From assembly GCA_024399655.1 (NCBI GenBank), contig JAKSNP010000009.1, forward strand, positions 26,735 to 90,734: 64,000 nucleotides of DNA. Reading direction: 5' to 3'. Positions 54,415 through 62,555 of the stretch are shown in pieces. Position numbers and translations under genes: made by a program. The stretch comes from Paludibacteraceae bacterium (lineage in GTDB: Bacteria > Bacteroidota > Bacteroidia > Bacteroidales > Paludibacteraceae). A model generated the notes under the pieces. The model was given only the letters and a program-made list of their open reading frames with translations, ran no database searches and was not told the DNA's origin. The first letter of the stretch is position 1. Every line of letters starts with the position of its first letter.

Positions 54415-54911
54415 ATATCTTCAGGGAGATTTAGAGTTATTGTTTGTGTATTTTCGCTCAATTCTATAATTAAGTCTTCGTGCAAAGGAACGAGCCGTCC
54501 GTCTTCTAAAATACCGAGTATGTTGATGGTGCTTTCATCCACTTCGCTTATTTTTCCGATGTTTTTGTTGCCGCAAATCACAGCCCATCCCACTAAATCC
54601 TGCCAGGTCAATCCTGTAGCGTCCTCGTCCTCTATGATATCTTTTCGCAACATATAAGCTTTGTGATTAATTAATGGCAGAACTTTATCTTCGCTATCTA
54701 TGCCTTTCAATGTGAAGATAAGTGAATCAGCTCCTTTCCCGCGCCAATTCGTTACGCGGAACGGAACAAAAAGCCCGTCTATTTCAGTAATTAGGAATTC
54801 AGCTTCGGCATTATCCCAATATTCGTTGTTCATTCGGCATTGAATATCGCCTTGTTTTCCATGAGTGCGAGCCAATAAACCTATTTCTAATATCTCGTTG
54901 TTGGTGATCAT
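54411..54911 (-). CDS. rimM: Ribosome maturation factor RimM
   Basis: 166 residues. An N-terminal beta-barrel begins IGLLARTHGKQGDIQC (family I-G-x-I-x-x-x-H-G-x-x-G), followed by a C-terminal PRC-barrel portion with LVGWAVI and EDGRLVPLHEDLIIEL. It assists 30S head assembly by binding S19. Length is usual (about 170). Followed by its 4-bp overlap with the hypothetical gene. Confidence 0.93.
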   Translation of the reverse strand: MITNNEILEIGLLARTHGKQGDIQCRMNNEYWDNAEAEFLITEIDGLFVPFRVTNWRGKGADSLIFTLKGIDSEDKVLPLINHKAYMLRKDIIEDEDATGLTWQDLVGWAVICGNKNIGKISEVDESTINILGILEDGRLVPLHEDLIIELSENTQTITLNLPEDI

Positions 54912-54912
54912 T

Positions 54913-55365
54913 TTAGTTCCTAATTATCAGGTGCCCGCCTCCATAGGAGCACGAATAGGGTTTCAAAGCGTATCGGCTGATGCCTTTTTCAGGTACGGCA
55001 AATCCGTAACTGAGATCATAACTTTCGCCGCATTTCGGGCAGATGGCTTTTAATCCGTCTATTTCCACTACTGTATCTCGATTCAGACATACAGGGCAGC
55101 ACAAATCAAATGCATGATACGCATGATCCATCCCGCATACCACCACGATGCCCGCATAGCCTACGTATTCATGTACGAATCTGGGCTCGTTAAACACTAT
55201 CGTTTGATAGCCGTTGTCTAACATGAAATGCGGATATTCGGCGGCTAGATTCAAATCGATGCTTACGGGGAAATTAGGTACGGGATTCTTTTGATAGTTC
55301 TCGCACGAACTGCAAAGCATCATTGCCGCCAGCCATATTGCGGTTTTGATTCTCACTAATAGCAC
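54913..55365 (-). CDS. Lipoprotein with Rieske-like cysteine pattern
   Basis: 150 residues with a lipobox (MMLCSSC). The mature part has DLCCPVC and CPKCGESYDL around a VEIDGLKAI strand, followed by a GISRYALKPY tail. The spacing resembles Rieske-fold proteins, but the histidine ligands of a 2Fe-2S Rieske centre are absent, so a structural zinc site is likelier. Common in Bacteroidales next to rimM; function unknown. Confidence 0.78.
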   Translation of the reverse strand: MLLVRIKTAIWLAAMMLCSSCENYQKNPVPNFPVSIDLNLAAEYPHFMLDNGYQTIVFNEPRFVHEYVGYAGIVVVCGMDHAYHAFDLCCPVCLNRDTVVEIDGLKAICPKCGESYDLSYGFAVPEKGISRYALKPYSCSYGGGHLIIRN

Positions 55366-55835
55366 TTGTTTAACGTTACGTCAAAAATCAATGTCGAATA
55401 AGGTGGAATATAATTGGCCAATCCTTCTGCTCCGCTGCCTTTTTCTTTATACGCCAGTTCGTAGGGAACATACAAGATATAACGTCCGGATACATACATC
55501 TTTTTCAATCCTTCGGCAAATCCTTCTGTGAGGGAGGATACCGCCATTTTGGTGTTTTCTCCGCTCGAGAATTCATAACCGTTGATCAGTTTGCCGGTGT
55601 AGGTCACTTCTACCGTCTTTAAATCATCGGGGTGAGCACCCGCTTGATTCATACCTTGACGGATAATCTTGTATTGTAAACCGGATTCCGACACTATAAC
55701 GCCTTCTTCCAATTTGTTCTGCTCCATAAAGGCTATGTTTTCGGCTTTCCAATCCAGCCATTTGTCTTCTTTACAGCCGCACATCGCCATCACTAGGGCG
55801 ATAATTATCCATGCTTTCTGTTTCATGAGTTTCAT
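55356..55835 (-). CDS. FKBP-type peptidyl-prolyl isomerase lipoprotein
   Basis: About 159 residues. Signal peptide with lipobox AMCGC, then an FKBP domain: LQYKIIRQG, TVEVTYTGKLINGYEFSSG, GFAEGLKKM, YVPYELAYKEKGSG and a final IFDVTL. Isomerises X-Pro bonds in the periplasm or at the outer membrane. The start may be 55835 or 55826 (MKQKAW); an even earlier ATG at 55871 overlaps the EnvC-like gene. Confidence 0.9.
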   Translation of the reverse strand: MKLMKQKAWIIIALVMAMCGCKEDKWLDWKAENIAFMEQNKLEEGVIVSESGLQYKIIRQGMNQAGAHPDDLKTVEVTYTGKLINGYEFSSGENTKMAVSSLTEGFAEGLKKMYVSGRYILYVPYELAYKEKGSGAEGLANYIPPYSTLIFDVTLNKCY

Positions 55836-55842
55836 CTTTTTA

Positions 55843-57006
55843 TTATTTGGCCAACCAAGGCGTAGGATCAAGCAATGTACGGTCTTGGTATATTTGGAAA
55901 TACAATTCTGTTTTGTTATCTTCGTCAGGATCGCTGTATATGGTTCCCAAGGTTTGTTTGGCCTTTACTTTGTCGCCTTGTTTTACGGATAAAGTTTTCA
56001 GGTTCGAATATACAGTTCGGTAATTACCGTGCTGTATGATTACGGCATATGTATTGCCCAATACTATGCAACTGCTCACTTCGCCTTCATATACGGCGCG
56101 TGCCGAACTGCCGGCAGTCGTTTGGAGGTATATGCCTTTGTTGTTGATAGTTACATGTTCATACACGGGGTGTTGATGTTGCCCGAAACTGCCGCTTATA
56201 TAGCCTTTTTCTACGGGCCATGGCAATCGTCCTTTGTTTTGTTCGAAGCCGCCGGCTATCAATTGTTGCTCTTTGGTCAGAGTGGTGGTAGTGGCTTGTT
56301 TGCGGATGATGTCGTCGATTTTCTTGTTCAGTTCGTCTGCTTTTTTCTGCTGTTTTTTCAGTTTGGCCGTCAGGTTTTTCTCTTTTTTCTTCAGTTCGTC
56401 CAGCATTTTCTGTTGCTTCCGTTCGTCACGTGCCAGATTGTCTTTCTCGCGATTTTGCTCTTTAAGAGCCGTTTGGCGTTCGTCAAGGCGTTCGCAGAGA
56501 AGGTTGTTCTGTATGTCTATTTCGGCCTGTGTGTGTTCAATTTCGCGTACTTGTTGTTTGCGATATTGGGTGAATTGACGCATGTAGCGGATTCGGCGTA
56601 ATAGTTGCTGGAAGTTGGTCGAACTTATCAGGAAGAGCAGGGGGGATGACATACGGTCTGCATAGTGCGTCTTTCTTACCAAGGTCGCGTAATCAGCTTT
56701 CAACTGTTTCAATTGGGCTTGCAATTCGGAACGACGGGCGCTCAAATCCTGCATTTCCCCGTCCAAAGCCGTTATCTCCTGATTGATTCCGGCAATTAGA
56801 CGTTTGCGGTCTTTGATACTTTTGTTCAGCAGATTGAGCTTGTTGTTGGTGGCCTTTTCGCTTTGTTTTGTTTCCGAAATCATTTTTTGCGTTTCGGCCA
56901 GTTCTTTCTTTATCTGTTCCTGCTGGGCTTGAAGCTCTTTTACGGTCTGTGCATTACAGCAGAGAGGTAGCAATATTAATAATGCGCTGTATATTAATCT
57001 TTTCAT
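55843..57006 (-). CDS. EnvC-like murein hydrolase activator (degenerate LytM/M23 domain)
   Basis: 387 residues: signal peptide (to about 20), a long coiled coil (about 22-245) with the KELQAQQEQIKKEL heptads, then a C-terminal LytM-like domain (about 265-387) with ISGSFGQHQHPVYEHV and VIIQHGNYRTVYSNL. The usual Zn ligands (H-x3-D and H-x-H) are not all present: NKGIYL stands where H-x-G-I-D would be, and YFQIY has no H-x-H. It should therefore activate an amidase, like E. coli EnvC, and not cut peptidoglycan itself. Its first 53 bp overlap the DUF4292 gene. Confidence 0.9.
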   Translation of the reverse strand: MKRLIYSALLILLPLCCNAQTVKELQAQQEQIKKELAETQKMISETKQSEKATNNKLNLLNKSIKDRKRLIAGINQEITALDGEMQDLSARRSELQAQLKQLKADYATLVRKTHYADRMSSPLLFLISSTNFQQLLRRIRYMRQFTQYRKQQVREIEHTQAEIDIQNNLLCERLDERQTALKEQNREKDNLARDERKQQKMLDELKKKEKNLTAKLKKQQKKADELNKKIDDIIRKQATTTTLTKEQQLIAGGFEQNKGRLPWPVEKGYISGSFGQHQHPVYEHVTINNKGIYLQTTAGSSARAVYEGEVSSCIVLGNTYAVIIQHGNYRTVYSNLKTLSVKQGDKVKAKQTLGTIYSDPDEDNKTELYFQIYQDRTLLDPTPWLAK

Positions 57007-57478
57007 AATTGCTTATGTTTTGCTGACGGGCTACTATTGGTTGGTCGAATTTGGCCTCCGGCATTTCCAGATGGATGGTGATATCGTGTCCTTCCCATTT
57101 TAGATTGATATCGTCTTTGCTTTCTTGAAACACCAATGCCTCGGCTTTCTTGAACTCATCCCATTCTTCTTGAGCATATTGACGATTCAGCTTGATAATA
57201 CCGGTCAATTGGGTGGGCGTGGCTTCCAGACGGGCCATCTCGGTGCCGAATAGAGGCATAGCGATGGAGGCTACGATTAGGGTGTCCCTTACGGCTTCTA
57301 CCGAGCATTTTACCGTATACGTCTTGCCGTCCAGCGTGATGGCGGCTTTGGCTTGTGAGCAGCTTACGGTTTTGGGTAGAGGCTGTGTTTCCTCTATCTT
57401 GGGTTGAATCGCTTTCTGTTTTACGCCGCAACCGGCCAACAGCAGGAAAACGAAGGTTAATAATAAAGTCTTTTTCAT
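56954..57478 (-). CDS. DUF4292-like lipoprotein
   Basis: 174 residues with lipobox LLAGC. The VSCSQAKAAITLDGKTYTVKCSV pattern (in part), followed by MPLFGTEMARLEATP, fits the DUF4292 family of outer-membrane-associated proteins of unknown function that lie between a TPR gene and an EnvC-like gene in Bacteroidetes. It seems shorter than most members I recall, and its 3' end overlaps the EnvC-like gene by 53 bp. Confidence 0.78.
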   Translation of the reverse strand: MKKTLLLTFVFLLLAGCGVKQKAIQPKIEETQPLPKTVSCSQAKAAITLDGKTYTVKCSVEAVRDTLIVASIAMPLFGTEMARLEATPTQLTGIIKLNRQYAQEEWDEFKKAEALVFQESKDDINLKWEGHDITIHLEMPEAKFDQPIVARQQNISNYEKINIQRIINIATSLL

Positions 57479-58332
57479 TTATGATTTATTGTTTTATAAT
57501 GTTTCAATAGGGTAGGAGGTACATCGCTTCCGTTATATTGTTCAATGGCTTTCTGTATGTAGAAAGCGGCAAGTTCTTTCTCGCCTCTCAAATATAGAAT
57601 CCAAGCGTAAGTGTCCAAAAACGTGGCGTTGTTGCGGTCTTGTTGCAGGGCTTTCCTGCTCAGTTCCTCGGCCAGTTGCAGGTTCCCGTGGCGGTTGCTC
57701 AGCATGTAGGCGTAGTTGTTCAATACGATGGCGTTGTTCGGATCTAAGGACAAAAGAGCTTCGTATGCTTTCCCCAACCGTTTGGTGCTGGCTTTGATGG
57801 TTTCCAATATCTGTATCTGAAAATAGCGGAACTGCAGATTTTCGGGATCATACATCAGGTAGTGGTCAATGTCGTTGGCGGCCGCATTGTATTTTTTCAT
57901 CATCACATGGATGCGGTAACGGGTCATCGCGCTATATACATCGTAGCCGTTGATCTTGTCCAACTCTTTCTGCAATTTCATCGCCTCTTTCAGTCTGCCC
58001 GTCATCAGATCGGCTTTCAGCAAATTGCCTTTGATATAGGTGTTCCCTTTTTCCAACTTGTTGGCTCGGCGGTAAAAGTAAACCGCGCGTTCTGTTTCTC
58101 TCGAGCCGTCGTACAAAATTCCAAGATACAGATTCGTCATCGCGTCTTCCGGATTCAAAAGATAACAGAAACGGAACATCTGATACGCTTCGCCGAAATC
58201 CTCCGCCTGAAACAGTCTTATCGCTTCATAATAGTAATAATCGAACCGCTGCTGTTGTTCTACGGTCAGTTTGGCGTTCAGGTTCATCACACCCAACACC
58301 AGTCCGATCAATATGATAAGTTTCCGTTTCAT
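57475..58332 (-). CDS. Exported TPR-repeat protein
   Basis: 285 residues. A signal peptide (to about 20) precedes tandem tetratricopeptide repeats, recognisable as DAMTNLYLGILYDGSRETE, ALLSLDPNNAIVLNNYAYML and RKALQQDRNNATFLDTYAWI. The final repeat (LDTYAWILYLRGE) is typical. A protein-interaction scaffold in the periplasm, coupled to the DUF4292 gene by a 4-bp overlap. Confidence 0.9.
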   Translation of the reverse strand: MKRKLIILIGLVLGVMNLNAKLTVEQQQRFDYYYYEAIRLFQAEDFGEAYQMFRFCYLLNPEDAMTNLYLGILYDGSRETERAVYFYRRANKLEKGNTYIKGNLLKADLMTGRLKEAMKLQKELDKINGYDVYSAMTRYRIHVMMKKYNAAANDIDHYLMYDPENLQFRYFQIQILETIKASTKRLGKAYEALLSLDPNNAIVLNNYAYMLSNRHGNLQLAEELSRKALQQDRNNATFLDTYAWILYLRGEKELAAFYIQKAIEQYNGSDVPPTLLKHYKTINHK

Positions 58333-58482
58333 TTTTCTGTTCTTGCCCCGTATGTTAAGGACGCTAATCTTTTTTTATCTTTCCAAGCCGGCTCTCGTTA
58401 GAGATACGTCTCCGAAGGGTCAGTATAGGATGAGTATAGGATTGTTGATGCTAATCTTGGTTAATTAGTTTAATTTTTCGAT

Positions 58483-58917
58483 TTATTTCGTGCCGCTGCT
58501 GCCGAATCCGCCGGCTCCGCGTTCCGTTTCGTTCAGAATATCCACCTCTTTTATTTCGGCCTGTTCCACGCGGGCAATCACCATTTGCGCTATCCGTTCG
58601 GCCGGTTCTATGATTTGTTCTTCATTACTCAGATTCACCAATATCACGCCTATTTCGCCGCGATAATCGGCATCGATGGTGCCGGGGGTGTTCAATACGG
58701 TCAATCCGCGTTTCAGCGCCAGACCGCTTCGGGGTCTGATCTGGGCTTCATATCCTTCCGGAAGTTCCATATACAAACCGGTCGGAATCAACTTCCTTTC
58801 CATCGGAGCTAAACGGACGGGGGCTGACAGGTTGCATCTGATGTCCATTCCGGCTGCGCCCGAACTTTCATATTTGGGTAAGGCGTTATCGCTCTTGTTG
58901 ATGATTCTTATTTCCAT
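58483..58917 (-). CDS. dut: dUTP diphosphatase
   Basis: Hydrolyses dUTP to dUMP, supplying thymidylate synthesis and keeping uracil out of DNA. 144 residues with all five trimeric-dUTPase motifs: [36 protein letters not shown] and the C-terminal [11 protein letters not shown]. Typical length. Confidence 0.98.
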   Translation of the reverse strand: MEIRIINKSDNALPKYESSGAAGMDIRCNLSAPVRLAPMERKLIPTGLYMELPEGYEAQIRPRSGLALKRGLTVLNTPGTIDADYRGEIGVILVNLSNEEQIIEPAERIAQMVIARVEQAEIKEVDILNETERGAGGFGSSGTK

Positions 58918-59038
58918 AATTGCTGCGTTTTTTTGTTGTATGTCCGGTGCTTTTGTTCGAGAGTCGGCCGAAACTCGCCCGACAGTCTCTTTGAATCCTT
59001 CTCTTGTTCTTTCCTCGCCGTTTCAGTCCTTTTCCGGC

Positions 59039-59947
59039 TTAGAATCGTTTTTCCACCAGTACTCTCAATCCGTCTTCCACGATGCGGATTCTTACATCTT
59101 TTTCCATTTCTACGGGGTCGCCGTCAATATGGAACGGAGCTGCTTTCTCACGGATAAGCATGATGTCGCGGGCATGTACCGTATGCATGAACAGACTTTT
59201 GTCTATCGATTTGGTAAAGAGTCCCAAGGCGATACTCGGAGCGCCCAACAATGCGGCCGAATTCATCAGGCATATATCCATCAGTCCGTCTTGAAGACTG
59301 GCTTTGGGTGCGATATGTGCTTCATAGCCCCATTGACTCGAATTGGCGAAAGTAACCAAAAAAGCTTTCTGTTCGATCACGCTCTTCACTCCTTCGCTTT
59401 TCGTGTCTTCGTCGTTCACTTCTATCCGGTAGGTTTGAGGATGATAAGTCACCAGGTCCGTCACTATCTTCTCCAGGTACGTCTTCAGCCCTCTGGTACC
59501 CGCTTTTGCGAACTGCTCTGCTATCAACGCGTCAAATCCCGTGCCACATGTCGAAACGAAAAGACGGTCGTTGGCCAAACCGTAGTCGATTGATATGGGC
59601 TCCGAATGGTTCAGCATCTCTATGGCGCGATTGACGCGTAACGGGATATTCAGGTGACGGGCCAAGCCGTTCCCGCTGCCCATCGGCAGAATGCCTAAAG
59701 CCGTTTGGGTGTCGCGCAAGCCGCGGACAACTTCGTTGATCGTGCCGTCGCCGCCTACGGCCACTACGGCGTCAAAACCCATTTTGGCGTATTGACGGGC
59801 CAATTCGGTCGCATGACCCGGATGTTCCGTGAAAATGATATTCGTCAGCCATTGCTTGCTGTCGATGCATTTTTCTATCAGTTTCGGCAGTTTTTTCTTG
59901 TTGATGGTGCCGGCTATCGGATTGATGATAAAGGCTATATTTTTCAT
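59039..59947 (-). CDS. Diacylglycerol/lipid kinase family protein
   Basis: About 302 residues of the DAGK-catalytic family (YegS/DgkB type): INPIAGTINKKKL, VVAVGGDGTINEVVRGL (GGDG), GILPMGSGNGLARHL, a GTGFDALIAEQ block and LMDICLMNSA. Phosphorylates a membrane lipid alcohol such as diacylglycerol. I prefer the ATG at 59947 (MKNIAFI); one at 59956 would add three residues. Promoter immediately upstream, divergent from the next gene. Confidence 0.9.
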   Translation of the reverse strand: MKNIAFIINPIAGTINKKKLPKLIEKCIDSKQWLTNIIFTEHPGHATELARQYAKMGFDAVVAVGGDGTINEVVRGLRDTQTALGILPMGSGNGLARHLNIPLRVNRAIEMLNHSEPISIDYGLANDRLFVSTCGTGFDALIAEQFAKAGTRGLKTYLEKIVTDLVTYHPQTYRIEVNDEDTKSEGVKSVIEQKAFLVTFANSSQWGYEAHIAPKASLQDGLMDICLMNSAALLGAPSIALGLFTKSIDKSLFMHTVHARDIMLIREKAAPFHIDGDPVEMEKDVRIRIVEDGLRVLVEKRF

Positions 59948-59975
59948 ATGGGACACTATTTCGTATTTCAGCCTG

Positions 59976-60007
59976 CAAAGTTACAAAAAAAAATGCACAT
60001 ATACAAA
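59976..60007 (-). promoter_or_regulatory. Promoter of the lipid kinase gene (left of divergent pair)
   Basis: Minus strand: TTTG (complement of 60004-60007), 20 nt, TAACTTTG (complement of 59976-59983). The -33 box is 5 bp from that of the opposing promoter. Confidence 0.78.
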
Positions 60008-60012
60008 AAATA

Positions 60013-60044
60013 TTTGTATATATCGAAAAAAAAATGTACCTTTG
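60013..60044 (+). promoter_or_regulatory. Promoter of the DUF4301 gene (right of divergent pair)
   Basis: TTTG at 60013-60016, 20 nt, TACCTTTG at 60037-60044, 18 nt before the ATG at 60063. Confidence 0.8.
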
Positions 60045-60062
60045 TCGCAAATTTAAGTTTTT

Positions 60063-61394
60063 ATGGCTGTTTTTAATGACAAGGACATCGCTCAACTGAG
60101 CGAACACGGCATCTCGCTTGAGATGGCCGAAAAGCAGATGGACTGCTTCCGTAACGGTTTCCCGCAGTTGGATATTGTAGCTCCCGCTTCCACTTCCAAC
60201 GGCATACTCGTGCTCACCAAAGATGAACAGGAAATGTGCCTCCAGATGTGGCAGGAATACGTCAAAGAAGGACACGAAATCGAGAAATTCGTTCCCGCCA
60301 GCGGAGCGGCTACCCGTATGTTCAAGGATTTGTTCGCCTATATCGATAGCGGAGTGGAGACTGAACCCGTATCGCTTTTCCTTTCCAATAAGGAGAAATT
60401 CGCTTTCGGACCTGCTTTGGATGGCAAGGAAGGCGCTGAGGCCGTTCGCGGCTTGCTCTATGATATGCACTATGGCTCGCTGCCTAAAGGATTGTTGCTC
60501 TTCCATTCGTATCGCGACGGAGCAAGAACGGCAGCTCAGGAACAGCTGGCAGAAGCCGCACTTACTGGAGCTTGCAAGGTCCATTTCACCGTCAGCCCCG
60601 AGCATCTTCCGTTTTTCCGGCATCATATAGCCGATTCCCTGCCTTATTTCGAGAAAAAATACGGCGTCCGTTTCGATGTCTCCTTCTCTTGCCAGCATCC
60701 CGATACCGATACGCTGGCCGCCAATCCCGATGCCACGCCTTTCCGTACTGAAGACGGACGCTTGCTCTTCCGTCCCGGAGGACACGGTGCACTCATCTCC
60801 AATCTCAACGAGCAGCAGGCTGATGTCGTCTTTATCAAGAATATCGACAATGTCGTGCCCGATCGGCTCAAAAAGGATACCGTCCGTTGGAAACAGATTC
60901 TGGGAGGGGTTCTCGTGGCGGAACAGCAACGGGTTTTCGCTCGTTTGCAGGCGCCTGAACTCTCAGAGGAGGAACGCGCTTTGTTGATGCGCCCGATTCG
61001 TGTTTGCGGCGTCGTCAAAAATACGGGTGAACCTGGTGGAGGACCGTTTATGGTTAGAGATGCCGACGGACGGATTTTCGGGCAGATTCTTGAATCCGGA
61101 CAGATTGCCGATCCGCAACTCATGAAACGGTCCACGCACTTCAATCCCGTGGATTTGGTCTGTGCATTCCGTATGCCCGATGGTAAAAACTATAACCTGC
61201 TCGACTTTGTCGATCCCGACACCGGCTTTATCTCCCATAAGTCGAGCAACGGAAAAGAACTGCTCGCTTTGGAGTTGCCCGGATTATGGAACGGTGCTAT
61301 GAGCAAATGGAATACGCTATTCGTTCAGGTTCCGGGTTCCACCTTCAATCCTGTCAAAACGGTTAACGACCTTCTGCGTATCGAGCATCAGTAA
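60063..61394 (+). CDS. DUF4301 family protein
   Basis: 443 residues. FVPASGAATRMFKDL near residue 78 resembles the nucleotide-binding G-x-G-T-R loop of sugar-phosphate pyrophosphorylases, and VCGVVKNTGEPGGGPFMV and STHFNPVDLVC later in the chain are further conserved DUF4301 blocks. The family is restricted largely to Bacteroidetes and of unknown activity; a nucleotidyltransferase-like role is only a suggestion. Own divergent promoter. The strong codon bias and GC resemble secA and other well-expressed genes here. Confidence 0.85.
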   Translation: MAVFNDKDIAQLSEHGISLEMAEKQMDCFRNGFPQLDIVAPASTSNGILVLTKDEQEMCLQMWQEYVKEGHEIEKFVPASGAATRMFKDLFAYIDSGVETEPVSLFLSNKEKFAFGPALDGKEGAEAVRGLLYDMHYGSLPKGLLLFHSYRDGARTAAQEQLAEAALTGACKVHFTVSPEHLPFFRHHIADSLPYFEKKYGVRFDVSFSCQHPDTDTLAANPDATPFRTEDGRLLFRPGGHGALISNLNEQQADVVFIKNIDNVVPDRLKKDTVRWKQILGGVLVAEQQRVFARLQAPELSEEERALLMRPIRVCGVVKNTGEPGGGPFMVRDADGRIFGQILESGQIADPQLMKRSTHFNPVDLVCAFRMPDGKNYNLLDFVDPDTGFISHKSSNGKELLALELPGLWNGAMSKWNTLFVQVPGSTFNPVKTVNDLLRIEHQ

Positions 61395-61461
61395 TTTTCC
61401 CGTTATCCTGCTGCGATATATATTATCCTAATTTGTTTTTTTCATCCCGGTTATATCTGAT

Positions 61462-61959
61462 ATGAACCACAAGAATATAGAAATCGAACGTAAATACAAA
61501 GTCCTCGACGATTCGTTCAAGCGTTTGGCCACCGAGCATCATCATTTGCGTCAGGGGTATCTCAGTCTCAATGACAGGAACAGTATTCGTGTCCGTATTG
61601 CTGACGACGAAGCGTTTCTTACTGTCAAATCCGCCCCGCAATCTAACGGTTTCGCGCATTTCGAATGGGAAAGACCTCTTTCCGTTGAAGAGGCTGAAAA
61701 CTTGTTTCCTTTGGTCGTTTCCGGATGTATCGACAAAGTGCGTTGGATTGTTCCTATGGAAGATGGTTTGATTTGTGAGGTGGACGAATTTTTAGGTGAC
61801 AATCAAGGACTTTTGATGGCGGAAGTGGAATTGGAGTCTGAAGACCAGTTGTTTGTCAAACCTGCTTTTTTAGGTGAAGAGGTCACCTTCAATCGTCATT
61901 ATTATAATTCCTATCTCAGTCTTCATCCCTATACCACCTGGCCTCTATCCGATAAATAA
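61462..61959 (+). CDS. CYTH domain protein (triphosphate-tunnel metalloenzyme)
   Basis: 165 residues beginning with IEIERKYKV, the E-x-E-x-K motif of CYTH proteins, then RQGYLS, SIRVRI and a C-terminal LLMAEVELESED and TFNRHYYNSYLS. Family members hydrolyse inorganic triphosphate or similar phosphoanhydrides; class IV adenylate cyclases share the fold. Substrate unknown. 67 nt after the DUF4301 gene, possibly cotranscribed. Confidence 0.92.
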   Translation: MNHKNIEIERKYKVLDDSFKRLATEHHHLRQGYLSLNDRNSIRVRIADDEAFLTVKSAPQSNGFAHFEWERPLSVEEAENLFPLVVSGCIDKVRWIVPMEDGLICEVDEFLGDNQGLLMAEVELESEDQLFVKPAFLGEEVTFNRHYYNSYLSLHPYTTWPLSDK

Positions 61960-62024
61960 GTTCAATTCCTTTAACCATAAAAATACTCTCTTTGCAAATA
62001 ATTTTGCATTTTTTTTCGAAAATA

Positions 62025-62056
62025 TTTGGTCAGTCCAAAAAAAAGCAGTACCTTTG
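62025..62056 (+). promoter_or_regulatory. Promoter of the tRNA-Gln/tRNA-Ser pair
   Basis: TTTG at 62025-62028, 20 nt, TACCTTTG at 62049-62056; tRNA-Gln starts 24 nt later. The nearby tRNA-Ser has no promoter of its own that I can see. Confidence 0.8.
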
Positions 62057-62079
62057 CACCCGCTTTTAAGGAAAAGTTT

Positions 62080-62150
62080 TGCCTAATGGTGTAATGGTAG
62101 CACTACAGATTCTGGTTCTGTCTGTCTGGGTTCGAGTCCTGGTTAGGCAA
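62080..62150 (+). tRNA. tRNA-Gln (anticodon CTG)
   Basis: Cloverleaf by eye: acceptor TGCCTAA with TTAGGCA (7 perfect pairs), D arm GTGT/GCAC, anticodon stem ACAGA/TCTGT with loop TTCTGGT (anticodon CTG), T arm CTGGG/CCTGG with TTCGAGT. Discriminator A, followed by CA; full CCA is not encoded. Confidence 0.93.
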
Positions 62151-62174
62151 CAAAGTTTAAAGTTTGACAAACGA

Positions 62175-62247
<73 letters not shown>

Positions 62248-62264
<17 letters not shown>

Positions 62265-62456
62265 GAATCTTAAAATTTGATAGTTTGGACGAGAAATTCA
62301 AACTACAAATTTCAAAATTCAAAAATTATCTAAAGAGGTGTAAATCAAGTACTTACGCCTCTTTTCTTTTTGCCTTTTTTCGCGCTTTTTGGTGTATTTT
62401 GGAGCCTTTTCGGTTAGGTAGAAAAAGCCCCAATCTTAATAAAAATACAACAATTG
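62248..62456 (+). repeat. Left 209-bp inverted repeat (contains tRNA-Ser 3' end)
   Basis: Starts within the T arm of tRNA-Ser and ends at the palindrome CAATTG. It contains repeated TTTCAAA/TTCAAA motifs (62297-62325) and the AT-rich sequence expected of recombinase arm sites. Its reverse complement is 63752-63960. Confidence 0.95.
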
Positions 62457-62497
62457 AGCGACTTTCGAGCGACTGAAAAGAAAAATGGCGAGCGACT
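62456..62497 (+). repeat. Three phased GAGCGACT direct repeats upstream of the integrase gene
   Basis: GAGCGACT at 62456-62463, 62467-62474 and 62490-62497, start-to-start distances 11 and 23 bp, i.e. about one and two helical turns. The last two continue as GACTGAA. A partial copy, AGCGACT, is at 62582-62588 just before the ATG at 62592. Candidate operator or arm-type binding sites. Confidence 0.7.
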
Positions 62498-62555
62498 GAA
62501 TTTGGATTTGTAATAGACTGATGTTCAATACTTTAGATGCTTCAAATAGTCGGAA

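Noticed and set aside
59772-60929. 385-codon minus-strand frame opposite the DUF4301 gene
   Set aside because: Runs across the divergent promoters and antisense to a conserved gene; composition is that of a shadow frame.
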